64,000 nt of DNA, from the NCBI GenBank assembly GCA_005880985.1, contig VBIQ01000015.1, positions 31,841 to 95,840 on the forward strand, written 5' to 3'. This DNA comes from Chloroflexota bacterium. Lineage in GTDB: Bacteria > Chloroflexota > Dormibacteria > Aeolococcales > Aeolococcaceae. Below the pieces are notes generated by a model. That model did not search any database. It was given only the letters and a program-made list of their open reading frames with translations, and had not been told where the DNA came from. Numbering within the stretch: the stretch's first letter is position 1; the number at the start of each line of letters is the position of its first letter. Shown one piece after another: positions 19,151-28,212 of this stretch. Made by a program: the position numbers and the translations under genes.

Positions 19151-20455
19151 ATGAGGTCCTCCGCCGCCGTCCCGGGACCGTCGCGTCCGCGCCAGGCACT
19201 GGCGGTGCTGTCGGTGCACACCTCGCCGCTGGGCGATCTGGGACGGGGAGAGAACGGTGGAATGAATCTGGTGGTGCGCCGGCAGTGCGCCGAGCTGGCG
19301 GCCCGAGGCGTGCCCAGTGACGTGTTCACCCGGCGCGACGATCCCGGCGCGCCAGCCGAGGAGTTGATCGCGCCCGGCAGCCGGTTGATCCGCATTCCGG
19401 CGGGGCCGGCCCGCCCGCTTCCGAAACACGAGGTGCTTGCCTGGCTGCCCCATTTCACCGCCGGCGTGGTGGCGCACGCCGCCTCGGAGGGACGCGAGTA
19501 CCGCCTGGTGCATTCCCACTACTGGCTCAGCGGCTGGGTGGCGCGCGGAGCGGTGCAGCGCTGGCGGGTTCCGTGGGTGCACAGCTTTCACACCCTCGCC
19601 CGGGTCAAGGCCGCCGCCGGGCTGCCCGCCGAACCCCAGCGGGCCGAGGCGGAGGTGGTGCTCGCCCGCGCCGCCGATCGGCTGGTGGCGATGAGCCTGG
19701 CCGAGCAGGCCGACCTGGTCGGCCTCTACCAGGTGTCGCCGGAGCGCATCTGCGTGGTCCCACCCGGCGTGGACCTCGAGCGGCACTCGCCTCGTCCGGT
19801 CGGCGCCGTGCGCCGCCGCATGCACCTCGACGGCCGGCGGGTGGTGCTCTACGTGGGCCGCCTCGAGCCGCTCAAGGGCGCCGAGATGCTGATCGATGCC
19901 GCCGCGCTGCTGGCCGAAGATCCCACCTTCTCCGACGTCGTCACCCTGGTCGCCGGCGACGACAGCGGGGACGGCAGCCGCCAGGCCGAGCCCTTTCCCG
20001 GTGAACGCGCGCGGCTGATGGCGCTCGCAGCACGGCGGGGCATCGCCCATCGGGTGCGTTTCCTCGGCGCGGTTCCCCACGCCGAACTCGCCGCCCTCTA
20101 CGCCCTCGCCGACGTGTGCGTGGTGCCGTCGCTGACCGAGTCGTTCGGACTGGTCGCGCTCGAGGCGCAGGCGTCGGGCACGCCGGTGGTGGCCACCGCG
20201 GTCGGCGGCCTGCGCGACATCGTCGCCGACGGTCTCACCGGCCACCTGATCGGCGGCCGCCATCCGGCGGCGTTCGCCCGGCGCATCGGCGAGCTGCTGG
20301 CCGACCGCGACCGCCGGGCGCGCATGGGCGAGGCGGCGCGGACGCGCGCTGCGCTCTACAGCTGGGAGCGCAGCGCCGACCGCCTGCTGTCGCTGTACGA
20401 CTGTGTCGAATCTCCCGAGCCGGCCGCACCGCTGGAGAGCTGCGCCTGTCTCTGA
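19151..20455 (+). CDS. MshA-like GT4 glycosyltransferase
   Basis: A 434-residue retaining GT-B enzyme. LSVHTSPLGDLGRGENGGMNL is the MshA/sucrose-phosphate-synthase type nucleotide loop, and VHSHYWLSGWVARGAVQRW, VPPGVDL, VLYVGRLEPLKGAE and VPSLTESFGLVALEAQASGTP (the E-x7-E donor motif) follow. MshA makes the N-acetylglucosaminyl-inositol-phosphate of mycothiol; relatives make other glycosides, and no mshB/mshC neighbours are seen here, so I do not name it mshA. It begins divergently from the GT28 gene and is followed by the HAD gene after 5 bases. Confidence 0.87.
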   Translation: MRSSAAVPGPSRPRQALAVLSVHTSPLGDLGRGENGGMNLVVRRQCAELAARGVPSDVFTRRDDPGAPAEELIAPGSRLIRIPAGPARPLPKHEVLAWLPHFTAGVVAHAASEGREYRLVHSHYWLSGWVARGAVQRWRVPWVHSFHTLARVKAAAGLPAEPQRAEAEVVLARAADRLVAMSLAEQADLVGLYQVSPERICVVPPGVDLERHSPRPVGAVRRRMHLDGRRVVLYVGRLEPLKGAEMLIDAAALLAEDPTFSDVVTLVAGDDSGDGSRQAEPFPGERARLMALAARRGIAHRVRFLGAVPHAELAALYALADVCVVPSLTESFGLVALEAQASGTPVVATAVGGLRDIVADGLTGHLIGGRHPAAFARRIGELLADRDRRARMGEAARTRAALYSWERSADRLLSLYDCVESPEPAAPLESCACL

Positions 20456-20460
20456 CAGAG

Positions 20461-21264
20461 ATGGCGGAAACTGGCGAGACTGCCTGGCCGTTGCGGTCAT
20501 CGGGCACTCCACCGCTGCGCACCGTGTTCTTCGACCTCGGTGACACCCTGATGCACGTGCACCCCGACGTGCCCACCCTGTACCGGCAGACTTGCGCCGA
20601 GCTCGGCGTCGAGGCCGACGCGGCTGCCATCGCCGTCGCCCTGTCCGCGGGCGAGCATCTCTATCGCGACGCCCTCCGCTCCGGGCGCACCTTCGAGTGC
20701 TCGATGAGCGACGCGCGGGCCTTCTGGCAGGAGTACAACGAGATGATCCTTACCCATCTCGGAGTCGACAGGCGTCGGGCGGAGCTGGCGCAGGCGCTGT
20801 CGGAGCGGTTCTGGGAACCGCATTCCTGGCGGGTGTTCCCCGAGGTGCACGGGGTGCTCAGCGCGCTGCGCGAGTCCGGGCTGCGCCTGGCGGTGATCTC
20901 CAACTTCACCGACGCGCTACTGGCGGTGTGCGAGACGCACGAGCTCGCGGGATATTTCGAGTGTCTGGTGGCGTCGGCGTCGACCGGGTCGCAGAAGCCG
21001 GATGCTGGCATCTTCCGGGAGGCGTTGCACCGCACCGGGGCCGATCCGGAGACCTCGCTGCACGTTGGCGACAATTACGTCGCCGACGTGCTGGGGGCGC
21101 GCGGCAGCGGGATCGACGGCGTGCTCGTCGACCGGACCCGCGCCGGTGGCGCCGGCATGTTCGACTTCACCCTGCGTCCGGGCCTGGGAGGGAGCCGCGG
21201 CGTCCGCCTCGACTGTCCCGTGATCGCCGACCTGCGCCCGCTGACAGCGCTGGCGGCGCGGTAG
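20461..21264 (+). CDS. HAD superfamily hydrolase
   Basis: A 267-residue HAD phosphatase-type protein: motif I FFDLGDTLMH (nucleophile Asp then D+2 loop; the second position is Gly-Asp, DLGDT), motif II LAVISNFTD, motif III Lys in SQKPDAGIF, motif IV HVGDNYVADVLGA. The helical cap lies between residues 45 and 130. Likely a small-molecule phosphatase or dehalogenase-like enzyme; substrate unknown. ATG lies 5 bases behind the GT4 stop and next to GACAGAG, so it is likely co-transcribed with the GT4 gene. Confidence 0.85.
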   Translation: MAETGETAWPLRSSGTPPLRTVFFDLGDTLMHVHPDVPTLYRQTCAELGVEADAAAIAVALSAGEHLYRDALRSGRTFECSMSDARAFWQEYNEMILTHLGVDRRRAELAQALSERFWEPHSWRVFPEVHGVLSALRESGLRLAVISNFTDALLAVCETHELAGYFECLVASASTGSQKPDAGIFREALHRTGADPETSLHVGDNYVADVLGARGSGIDGVLVDRTRAGGAGMFDFTLRPGLGGSRGVRLDCPVIADLRPLTALAAR

Positions 21265-21278
21265 CTGGGTCCTCGCGT

Positions 21279-23018
21279 CTAGCCGCCGAACGAGACCGAC
21301 GCGGCCTCCAGCTGTCCCGCGGCGAAGGCGGTGAGCGCCGCCGGGTTGCTGCCGTCGGCATTCTCGATGTAGGCCTGCACGCCGCCATCGCTGCCGGCCC
21401 CGAGGAAGGCGACCTGCCGCCGGCTCGGAACCGCCACCGCGCTCGCCAGCTCCGCTCCCGCCGCCGGCGGCGCCAGCCGGACGCGGTCGCCGCTGCCGAC
21501 GCTGACCCGCACCAGGCTGTCGGTCTCGGAGCGTTCCAGGGCGAGAAGCGTGGCCGGCGCCGTGTAGGAGACCGGCACCAGGTCGTCGCCCAGCCGCCGC
21601 GGCGCCGCCCCGCCGCTGCGCAGCCGCACCACCCAGGTGCCGGTGACCCCACTCCCGTCCCGCCGCAGCGCCAGCTCGCCGCCGTCGGGGCTCGGTGCCG
21701 GGGCGGTGGCGTCACCGGCGGCGATGCCGGGCACCGGGTAGCGCACCCCGAGCAGCGGATCGGCGAGGTCGATGTGCGCCACTCCGGCCGGCGACCGGAC
21801 GGGAAGCGCCAGGACGCTGCCGTCGCCGCTCCAGACCGGGGCGGCGTCGAGCGGATCGCCGGCGGGCAGGCGGATGTCGCTCGGGGGGGCGCGGGCCAGC
21901 AGGTGCACCCCGTCGGGCGCGCCGTAGGCGAGCACCCGCGCCGACGGCGACCAGGCCGGATGCTGGGCCGCTCCGAGGTCGAGATCGGGGCCGCCGAGCA
22001 GAGGGATGACGTGCAGCACCGGCGGCGCGCCGCCGATGGTGAGGTCCTGCGCGACGACGGCGAGGGCGCGGCCGTCAGGCGCCAGCGCCGCCTCCAGGTA
22101 GGCGAGAACCGGCTGGTCGCGGCGCACCGCACCGCACGAATCCTGCTCGCAGCGCGGCGCGCGCAACACCGTGGTCGCCGCCGTGGGTTCCCCGGGTTGG
22201 AGCGGGCCGAGGGCGGTGAGGAGTACCTCTGAGGCGGCCTCCGCGGGGCGGCGGGCCAGGACCAGGGCGTGCCCGCCGCCACTCAGGCCGCCGGTGCGGA
22301 AATGGATGACCACCGGCGCCGCGAGATGCTGGCCGTGCTCCTCGCTGGCCGCGGCCCCGACCTGCAGGGTGTAGGCGGTGTCGGGGTCGAGCAGCCGCCC
22401 CGGCAGGATCACCACCCGGCCGCGGTTGTTGGTGTTGCCGACCACCCGCGTGCCCGTCACTGGCGGGACGAGGTGGATGGCCCCGGCGGTCGGTCCCGGA
22501 GCCATGGCCGTCGAGAAGCTGACCACCAGCGGGGTGTCGATCGCGACCCCGGTGCTGCCGTCGTCGGGGCTGGTGCCGGTCACCACCGGGGCCGGAGCGC
22601 TGGTCAGCCGCCAGTGATGGTCGAGAGAGTTGACGCTGCCGTCCCGCGAGCTGACCCCCGGCGACAGGGTGAGCGTGTACTGCTGGTTGGGCTGGAACGG
22701 CGCTCCGCCATGGAACAGGGTGAACCCCGCCGAGTCCGATCGCCAGACCACCCGGCAGGAGGCGGTCGGTGGGGCGCTGAAGGCGGCAGCGGGATCGGCG
22801 CACCCGCTGAGCGACGGGTCGATGTGAAAGCGCGCCGTCACCGACCCGCGGTTCACCGGTTGATCGAAGTCCACCCTGATCGGGGTGTCGGCGCCCACCG
22901 AGGTGGAGCCGTTGACCGGGCTGAGCGCCAGGATCTGCGGCGGCGACGAGAAGCAGGCGGTGAGCGCGATTCCGGCGAGCAGGCCGAGCGCGCTGGTGCC
23001 GGCGAACCGCCGAAGCAC
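21279..23018 (-). CDS. Lipoprotein with two Ig-like domains and a beta-propeller-like C-terminus
   Basis: The 579-residue protein has a signal peptide ending in a lipobox LTAC (about residues 18-21). Two SbsA-type Ig-like (Big_5) domains follow: ALSPVNGSTSVGADTPIRVDF and GTSPDDGSTGVAIDTPLVVSFS mark their starts. Residues after about 255 are repeats with LAYGAPDG, WSGDGSVLALPVR and SPDGGELALRR, like the WD40-like/TolB propeller. This is an extracytoplasmic binding or scaffold protein; function unknown. It lies 29 bases after the DUF4388 gene, probably in the same transcript. Confidence 0.8.
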   Translation of the reverse strand: MLRRFAGTSALGLLAGIALTACFSSPPQILALSPVNGSTSVGADTPIRVDFDQPVNRGSVTARFHIDPSLSGCADPAAAFSAPPTASCRVVWRSDSAGFTLFHGGAPFQPNQQYTLTLSPGVSSRDGSVNSLDHHWRLTSAPAPVVTGTSPDDGSTGVAIDTPLVVSFSTAMAPGPTAGAIHLVPPVTGTRVVGNTNNRGRVVILPGRLLDPDTAYTLQVGAAASEEHGQHLAAPVVIHFRTGGLSGGGHALVLARRPAEAASEVLLTALGPLQPGEPTAATTVLRAPRCEQDSCGAVRRDQPVLAYLEAALAPDGRALAVVAQDLTIGGAPPVLHVIPLLGGPDLDLGAAQHPAWSPSARVLAYGAPDGVHLLARAPPSDIRLPAGDPLDAAPVWSGDGSVLALPVRSPAGVAHIDLADPLLGVRYPVPGIAAGDATAPAPSPDGGELALRRDGSGVTGTWVVRLRSGGAAPRRLGDDLVPVSYTAPATLLALERSETDSLVRVSVGSGDRVRLAPPAAGAELASAVAVPSRRQVAFLGAGSDGGVQAYIENADGSNPAALTAFAAGQLEAASVSFGG

Positions 23019-23047
23019 TCGGCGCGCGGCTGACCCGCGCCGCCGGG

Positions 23048-24163
23048 TCAGATCACCTTGCGCAGCGCTCCCTCGACGTCGATGCCCACGGGTGATCCGG
23101 CGCCCGCCTTGACCTCGATGCGCGCGGTGCGCTCGGCGGCGAGCGGGGCGATGCTCGAGGCCGAGTCGCGCAGCTCGCGCTGGGACTGGGTGTAGGCGCC
23201 GTGGATCTCGCCGCGGCGGAGGAGGATCACGCCCGTCTCCGTGCCGCCGGTCACCACCAACGACCCGTCGACCTTCTCCTCGGCGAGGTACTCGAGCAGC
23301 GCCTCGAAGTTGATGAACCGCGCCAGCAGGCCGGTGAACAGAGGACGGGCGGTCAGCAGCTGGGCCAGCGCCACCACCGTCTCGCCGCTGAGCTCGACCA
23401 CGTCGACCAGGCCTTCGCCGCGGTCCATCCGCCGGCGGAACTGCTGGAACGCGGGCTCGCCCTCGTCGATCATCCCGCCGCTGAACAGCGCCTCCATCAC
23501 GTGGCCGTCGTGGAGAAGGAGGACGCCGGCGAAATCGCCACCGTCGAGCCGGACGTACCCGGTGTGACCGTCCGCCTCCAGGGTGCGCAGCAGTTTCGGG
23601 AAGTCGACGAAGGCGCTCTTGAGGCTCTCATACACGGGCTTGCCGGCCGGCAGCGGGTAGAGCTCGGTGAGCGGCGCGGCGTTGGGATTGCCGTAGACCG
23701 CGGCGGCGGCGGGAGGGGAGGCCGGCTGGCTCACCGCGGCGATCTCGAACGAGGGGCCCTCGGCGTCGACGGCGACCGCCGCCGTCTCGGCGGTGGCGGT
23801 GAGGCCGGGTCCGTTGACGGCGGCTGCCGCCGCCGCCCCGTCGGGACGGGATCCGTTGCCGTCGCCGCGCCGGCGTGCCTCCTCCAGCAGCTCCCCGGTG
23901 GCGGTCTTGATGGTCTCCTCGGCCGGGAGCTTGGCGCGGGGGTCGAAGAGGAAGCTGCCGTCCGACCAGCCGAGGGCACCGATCACCGCCTCCTCGCCCT
24001 GGCCGAGGTCGCCGGCGGCGTGGAAGAGGTGGCCGAACAGGAAGTAGAGGGCACAGCTCTCGCCGCCATGCTGCACGGAGAGGGTGCCGGTCGCCCGCTC
24101 GGACTGCATGGTCTCGAGGAGGGAGGCAAGGCTGGTCTGCGTCAGCGAACCCTGGGTCTGCAC
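23048..24163 (-). CDS. DUF4388 (PATAN-like) protein
   Basis: A 371-residue cytoplasmic protein. Its first 85 residues (QGSLTQTSLASLLETMQSE and GTLSVQHGGESCALYFLFG, HAAGDLGQGEEAV) are a clear DUF4388 domain, found in regulators of motility and in response regulators with PATAN output. A linker of low complexity separates it from a second such region (HTGYVRLDGGDFAGVLLLHD). Start is the GTG at 24163 with GGGAGG 5 bases before it; a TACTAT -10 (plus 24246-24251) may drive a short leader. Neighbouring orphan response regulator suggests a signalling role. Confidence 0.75.
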   Translation of the reverse strand: MQTQGSLTQTSLASLLETMQSERATGTLSVQHGGESCALYFLFGHLFHAAGDLGQGEEAVIGALGWSDGSFLFDPRAKLPAEETIKTATGELLEEARRRGDGNGSRPDGAAAAAAVNGPGLTATAETAAVAVDAEGPSFEIAAVSQPASPPAAAAVYGNPNAAPLTELYPLPAGKPVYESLKSAFVDFPKLLRTLEADGHTGYVRLDGGDFAGVLLLHDGHVMEALFSGGMIDEGEPAFQQFRRRMDRGEGLVDVVELSGETVVALAQLLTARPLFTGLLARFINFEALLEYLAEEKVDGSLVVTGGTETGVILLRRGEIHGAYTQSQRELRDSASSIAPLAAERTARIEVKAGAGSPVGIDVEGALRKVI

Positions 24164-24307
24164 GTGATCCTCCCGAGGTGCCCCCGGTCGTCGGACCGGG
24201 GAGGCTGCCGCCTGCGCCCTGCAGGGCACGTCGAAAGTGAGGAGCATAGTACCAGCCGAAATCGCGGTGATCGAGTTGACCGCACGGGCAACCCTATGAT
24301 CAACCCC

Positions 24308-25384
24308 GTGCCGGCGAACCGCCCCGCCCCGCCGGTCGCCGGTGCGGCCGCCGAATGGGACACGGCGCTGCGCGCCTGGCCCCGCGCCCATCTGCTGCAG
24401 ACCCACGGGTGGGGGGAGGTCCAGGCCGCCGCCGGCTGGCAACCGCACCTCCTCCGGGTGGAGGTCGGTGGCCGGCTGCTGCCCGTCCTCGCGCTTGCCG
24501 GTGACGCCGTGCTTCCCGGGCTGCCACCGCGGCTGTGGGTTCCCAAGGGTCCCGCCTGCGGCGCGGACGACACCGACGCCTGGCAGGCGGCCGCGGCGGC
24601 GTTGACCGAGCTGGCCGCCTCGCTCGGCGCGGCCAGCGTCGAGATCGAACCCAACGCCTGGGAGGCGGAGGCGGACGCGCTGCTGCGCGCCCTGGGGGGA
24701 CCCTGGCGGCGGGGGCTGGGGCGGGAGCCCGCCAGCACCGCGGTGGTTGACCTCCGCGGCGGTTGGGAGGCGGTGCTGGCGGGCATGCGACCGCAGGGGC
24801 GGCGCAACGTGCGCCTCGCCGAGCGCCGCGGGGTGGACGTCGGCGACCTGGACGGCGACGCCGCGGTGGCGACCCTCGCGCGGATGGCGTCGGAGACGGC
24901 GTCGCGGCAGGGGATCGCGCTCCCCGGTGCCGCCCACTACCGGCGGGTCCTCGCCGCGGTGCCCTCGGCGCGCGTCCACGTCGCCCGCGTCGAGGGAGAG
25001 GTGGTCGCCGCGGTGCTCGCGGCGGCGTTCGCGGCCGAGGCGATCTATCTGTACGGCGGCTCGACGCTGCAGCATCGCGAGCGGCAGCCGTCGGCGGCAG
25101 TGCACGCGCACGTGATGCGCGGGGCGATCGCGTCGGGGTGCGAACGGTACGACCTCTGGGGCATCCCCCCCGACGCCGACCCGCTCCATCCGTGGCACGG
25201 CCTGCGACAGTTCAAGCTGGCCCTGGGGGGTGTCGAAATGAAGACCGCCGGTGCGGCGATCTGGACCCGCCGTCCGGTGCTCGTCCGCGCCATCGAGGTG
25301 GCCACCGCGGCCCGCGCCGGCGTCCGCCGGGCACGGCGCAGACTCCGCGTGGAGCGCCGGGTCGGTCGTCAGGACTTCGCGTAG
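24308..25384 (+). CDS. Second FemAB-like transferase
   Basis: A 358-residue FemAB/FemX-type GNAT protein, related to that at 3537-4598. Seen are HLLQTHGWGEVQAAAGW, LAGMRPQGRRNVRLAERRGV, AIYLYGGST, CERYDLWGIPPDADP and HGLRQFKLALGG. The GTG at 24308 stands 7 bases after TATGAT (24295-24300); the ATG at 24296 that lies inside this hexamer would otherwise be the start. A role in peptide crossbridges or surface modification is likely but not shown. It is followed after 13 bases by the response regulator gene. Confidence 0.83.
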   Translation: MPANRPAPPVAGAAAEWDTALRAWPRAHLLQTHGWGEVQAAAGWQPHLLRVEVGGRLLPVLALAGDAVLPGLPPRLWVPKGPACGADDTDAWQAAAAALTELAASLGAASVEIEPNAWEAEADALLRALGGPWRRGLGREPASTAVVDLRGGWEAVLAGMRPQGRRNVRLAERRGVDVGDLDGDAAVATLARMASETASRQGIALPGAAHYRRVLAAVPSARVHVARVEGEVVAAVLAAAFAAEAIYLYGGSTLQHRERQPSAAVHAHVMRGAIASGCERYDLWGIPPDADPLHPWHGLRQFKLALGGVEMKTAGAAIWTRRPVLVRAIEVATAARAGVRRARRRLRVERRVGRQDFA

Positions 25385-25397
25385 AATCGCGACCGAA

Positions 25398-26138
25398 TTG
25401 GCCACCCAGTCGAGCGCGGAGACAGGCCGCGGACTCAACAGCCAGCGTCGCGTCCTGGTCATCGACGACGACGCCATGATCCGGAAGACGGTCCGGATGA
25501 CCTGCGAGCGCGAGGGGTACTCGGTCCAGGAGGCCGAGATGGGGGCCGAGGCGCTCGCCAGGGTGGAGAGCTTCCGTCCGGACCTGATCCTGCTCGATCT
25601 CATGCTGCCGGATGTGTCGGGCTTCGACGTCTGCCGCGACATCCGCCGGATGGGCTCGCGGGTGCCCATCATCATCCTCTCGGCGAAGACCGAGGAGATC
25701 GATGTCGTCGTCGGTCTGGAGATCGGTGCCGACGACTACATCGTCAAGCCCTTCCGTCCGCGCGAGCTGCTCGCCAGGATCGCGGCCCACCTCCGCAAGG
25801 CGCGCAGCGAGGAGGACCACGACGGCGACGGCCGGATGGTGTTCCGCGATCTGATCATCGACACCAACGAACGCCGCGTGTTCCGCAACGACGAGGAGGT
25901 GTCGCTCACCCACACCGAGTTCGACCTGCTCGCCTTCCTCGCCTCCAACGCCGGCAAGGTGCTGTCCCGCGAGAAGATCCTCAACTCGGTGTGGGGATAC
26001 GAGTTCCCCATCGAGACCCGGGTGATCGACGTCCACGTCCGCAATCTCCGGCGCAAGATCGAGGCGGAGCCCTCGCGGCCCCTCTACATCCTGGCGGTAC
26101 CGGGCATCGGCTACCGCTTCACCGCCACCAAGCCCTAG
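25398..26138 (+). CDS. OmpR/PhoB-type response regulator
   Basis: A 246-residue regulator. The receiver domain shows VLVIDDDAMIRKTV, the phospho-acceptor Asp in LILLDLMLPDVSG (about D67), and IGADDYIVKPF with the Lys. The winged-helix C-terminus shows LTHTEFDLLAFLASNAGKVLSREKIL and the recognition helix VIDVHVRNLRRKIE. Start is TTG at 25398, 10 bases behind TAGAAT (25382-25387). No histidine kinase gene is in the window, so it is an orphan here. It differs from its neighbours in having a lower-GC N-terminus. Confidence 0.9.
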   Translation: MATQSSAETGRGLNSQRRVLVIDDDAMIRKTVRMTCEREGYSVQEAEMGAEALARVESFRPDLILLDLMLPDVSGFDVCRDIRRMGSRVPIIILSAKTEEIDVVVGLEIGADDYIVKPFRPRELLARIAAHLRKARSEEDHDGDGRMVFRDLIIDTNERRVFRNDEEVSLTHTEFDLLAFLASNAGKVLSREKILNSVWGYEFPIETRVIDVHVRNLRRKIEAEPSRPLYILAVPGIGYRFTATKP

Positions 26139-26239
26139 CCGGCTCTGGGGGACCGAAGGGGCGCGGCCACCCGGCCAGCCACCGCCGGGGCCGCCCGGCC
26201 GAACCCGCCGCGCCCGGCCGCGGCGACTAGACTGGACCC

Positions 26240-26506
26240 GTGAGCACCCCGCCGATGCTGGAGGCGCGAGACCCTGCCCCCCGGCCGCTCCGCTCGCAGC
26301 CCGATCCGGCGATGGCGGTCGGCGTCCTCTTCCTCGGGCTCACCGCCGTCGGCCTGCTCCTCGAAGGCGTCCTCGCCGTGTACTCCTACGCGACCCCGGG
26401 GGCGGCGCGCCCGCTCTTCTACGGGGTGATCGCAACCTTCGCGGTCGCCCTGGGGGTGCCGCTGCTGGCGGCGGCGGCACGGGCGCTGCGCCGCGGAGGC
26501 GGCTGA
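26240..26506 (+). CDS. Small two-pass membrane protein
   Basis: An 88-residue protein with a short polar N-terminus, then two hydrophobic segments (VGVLFLGLTAVGLLLEGVLA and FYGVIATFAVALGVPLLAAA). No family recognised. The GTG at 26240 stands 6 bases after TAGACT (26228-26233), the pattern for leaderless genes in this genome. It is followed at once by the 26509 gene. Confidence 0.6.
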   Translation: MSTPPMLEARDPAPRPLRSQPDPAMAVGVLFLGLTAVGLLLEGVLAVYSYATPGAARPLFYGVIATFAVALGVPLLAAAARALRRGGG

Positions 26507-26508
26507 CG

Positions 26509-27168
26509 GTGGAGCGCCCCCGCCACGGCGACCCCGAGACCGGCCCGTTGCACGAGCAGCCGGCCCCCTTCCCCAGCTACGAGGAGCTCGCCTCGGACCT
26601 GCTCGAGGCCCTGGACGGCGCCGGGCTGACCATCGATGACGTGCGCCACGAGCTCGAGCCCGGGGTGGGCGAACGGCGCTTCGAGTGCACCGTCCGGATG
26701 GCGCCCGCCGACCCCCCCTCCCACTACCACGCCCACCTGACCTTCAGCTGGGACGCCCTGATGACCTACGTGGCCGCCTACGGTCCGGGGGCGGACTGCG
26801 ACCTCTATCACGAGGACGACGAGGAGACCGACTGTCCCCACCGCCATCTGGCGCCGCAGCCCTTCGTCGAGGTGGAGGCGGAGTTCGTGCTCGGTGACGG
26901 GGGCTACGAGCTGCACGACCTCGGCGAGGTCAGCGGCTGGGTGGACACGGTGCAGGGACTGCTGGCCAAGGCGTTTCCCGAGGACGACCGTCCCAGCGTG
27001 CACGTCGGTCTGGCCGCCCTGGGCGGGACGGTGCTGGTGGAGAAGCTCACCGCCGAGCATTCCTGGCTGCTCGACTTCGACACGCCGCCCGACTTCGCCG
27101 GCATCGCCGGGCAGGTCCAGGCCGCCCTCCGCATCGTCCCCCAGCTCGCCGATCGACTCCCGATCTAG
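26509..27168 (+). CDS. Conserved hypothetical acidic protein
   Basis: A 219-residue, strongly acidic soluble protein (pI low by eye), with no signal or membrane segment and no family I recognise. Features are an HYHAHLTFSWDALMTYV strand-helix pair, an acidic turn YHEDDEETDCPHRH with Cys and His that might bind metal, and C-terminal GIAGQVQAALRIVPQLA helices. It starts 2 bases after the small membrane protein, so the two are one unit. Confidence 0.6.
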   Translation: MERPRHGDPETGPLHEQPAPFPSYEELASDLLEALDGAGLTIDDVRHELEPGVGERRFECTVRMAPADPPSHYHAHLTFSWDALMTYVAAYGPGADCDLYHEDDEETDCPHRHLAPQPFVEVEAEFVLGDGGYELHDLGEVSGWVDTVQGLLAKAFPEDDRPSVHVGLAALGGTVLVEKLTAEHSWLLDFDTPPDFAGIAGQVQAALRIVPQLADRLPI

Positions 27169-27266
27169 TGACGAGCCGGTCGCGGCGGTCAGGCGCCGGG
27201 TCGCCCGCCAGCTTCGGGATCGCACAATGCGCGCGTCCCACGAACGAGTGAGAAGGGGAGTGCGCG

Positions 27267-27743
27267 ATGGCGATCGACACCGAGGTGAGCATCCACATCG
27301 ACGCGCCGCCGGCACGCGTCTACGAGCTGGTCGCGGACATCAGCCGGATGGGAGAGTGGAGTCCCGAGACCTACCGGACCGAGTGGATCGATGAGGCCGC
27401 GGGCGCGGTGCCCGGAGCGCGGTTCAAGGGGTACAACCGGTACGGCCGGATCAAGTGGGCGACCACCTTCGAGATCGAGGCCGCGGATCCCGGGCGCCAG
27501 CTGAGCTTCGCGACCCGCTTCGGCAAGAAGACGGTGGGCACCCGCTGGAGCTTTGCGCTGCGGCCGGAGGGCGGCGGCACCGAGCTGACCCAGACCCGTG
27601 AGAATCTCTGGACCTCGCGAGTGGTGCGCGGTTTCGAGGCGGTCTTCATGCGTGGCCATGAGGCCTCGTTCGAGGCGTCGATGCGCCAGACGCTCGAGCG
27701 GATCAAGGCGGCGGCGGAGGCGAAGGCGGCCGCTCAGGCCTGA
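27267..27743 (+). CDS. SRPBCC (polyketide cyclase/dehydratase-like) protein
   Basis: A 158-residue START-fold protein. IHIDAPPARVYELVADISRMGEWSPETYR is the family hallmark, with the hydrophobic cavity strands after it (FEIEAADPGRQLSF, TRWSFALRPEGGGTELTQ). The family binds hydrophobic ligands and includes cyclases and dehydratases, but most members have unknown substrates. ATG is 7 bases behind AAGGGGAG. Its 3' end overlaps folK on the other strand by 41 bases. Confidence 0.85.
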   Translation: MAIDTEVSIHIDAPPARVYELVADISRMGEWSPETYRTEWIDEAAGAVPGARFKGYNRYGRIKWATTFEIEAADPGRQLSFATRFGKKTVGTRWSFALRPEGGGTELTQTRENLWTSRVVRGFEAVFMRGHEASFEASMRQTLERIKAAAEAKAAAQA

Positions 27744-28212
27744 CAAAGATCCCGCCGCGCTGGGCGAACCTCCAGCCTTCGGGGTGGCGCAGCCCGGGTG
27801 CGAGCTCGTCGAGCAGGGCGCACAGGAACGGCCGGTCGCCGAGCATCGGATGCGGCACCGCCAGGTCGGGCTGGTCGACCCGCATCTCTGCGCGCTCTCC
27901 GAGCAGCAGCAGGTCGACGTCGGCGCGACGCGGGCCCCAGTGATACGTCGGCAACCGGCCGGCGGTTCGCTCCGCCTCCTGGCAGAGCTGCAGCCACCGC
28001 CGGGGGGACAGGGGGAGCGGCGCGTCGAGCCGGAGCACCTGGTTGAGGAAATCGGGCTGGTTGCGCACCCCGGCGGCGCGGGTCACCAGCAATCGCGACG
28101 GTGTCACCCTCGCCCCACCTGCGGCGAGCAGCTCGCGCAGCCGCGCCAGGGTTCGCTCGCGGGCGCCGAGGTTGCACCCCAGCGCCACCCAAGCGCGGGC
28201 GGTGGCGGTCAG
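27703..28212 (-). CDS. folK: HPPK, hydroxymethyl-dihydropterin pyrophosphokinase
   Basis: HPPK transfers pyrophosphate from ATP to 6-hydroxymethyl-7,8-dihydropterin in folate synthesis. Motifs are VALGCNLGARERTL, NQPDFLNQV, and GPRRADVDLLLLGERAE followed by DLAVPHPMLGDRPF. The start may be CTG at 28212 (CTGA overlap with the folP stop), which keeps the first beta strand; the next ATG/GTG is GTG at 28188, which cuts into that strand. The C-terminus ends in a proline run. Neighbour folP completes the pair. Confidence 0.87.
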   Translation of the reverse strand: MTATARAWVALGCNLGARERTLARLRELLAAGGARVTPSRLLVTRAAGVRNQPDFLNQVLRLDAPLPLSPRRWLQLCQEAERTAGRLPTYHWGPRRADVDLLLLGERAEMRVDQPDLAVPHPMLGDRPFLCALLDELAPGLRHPEGWRFAQRGGIFVRPERPPSPPPPP

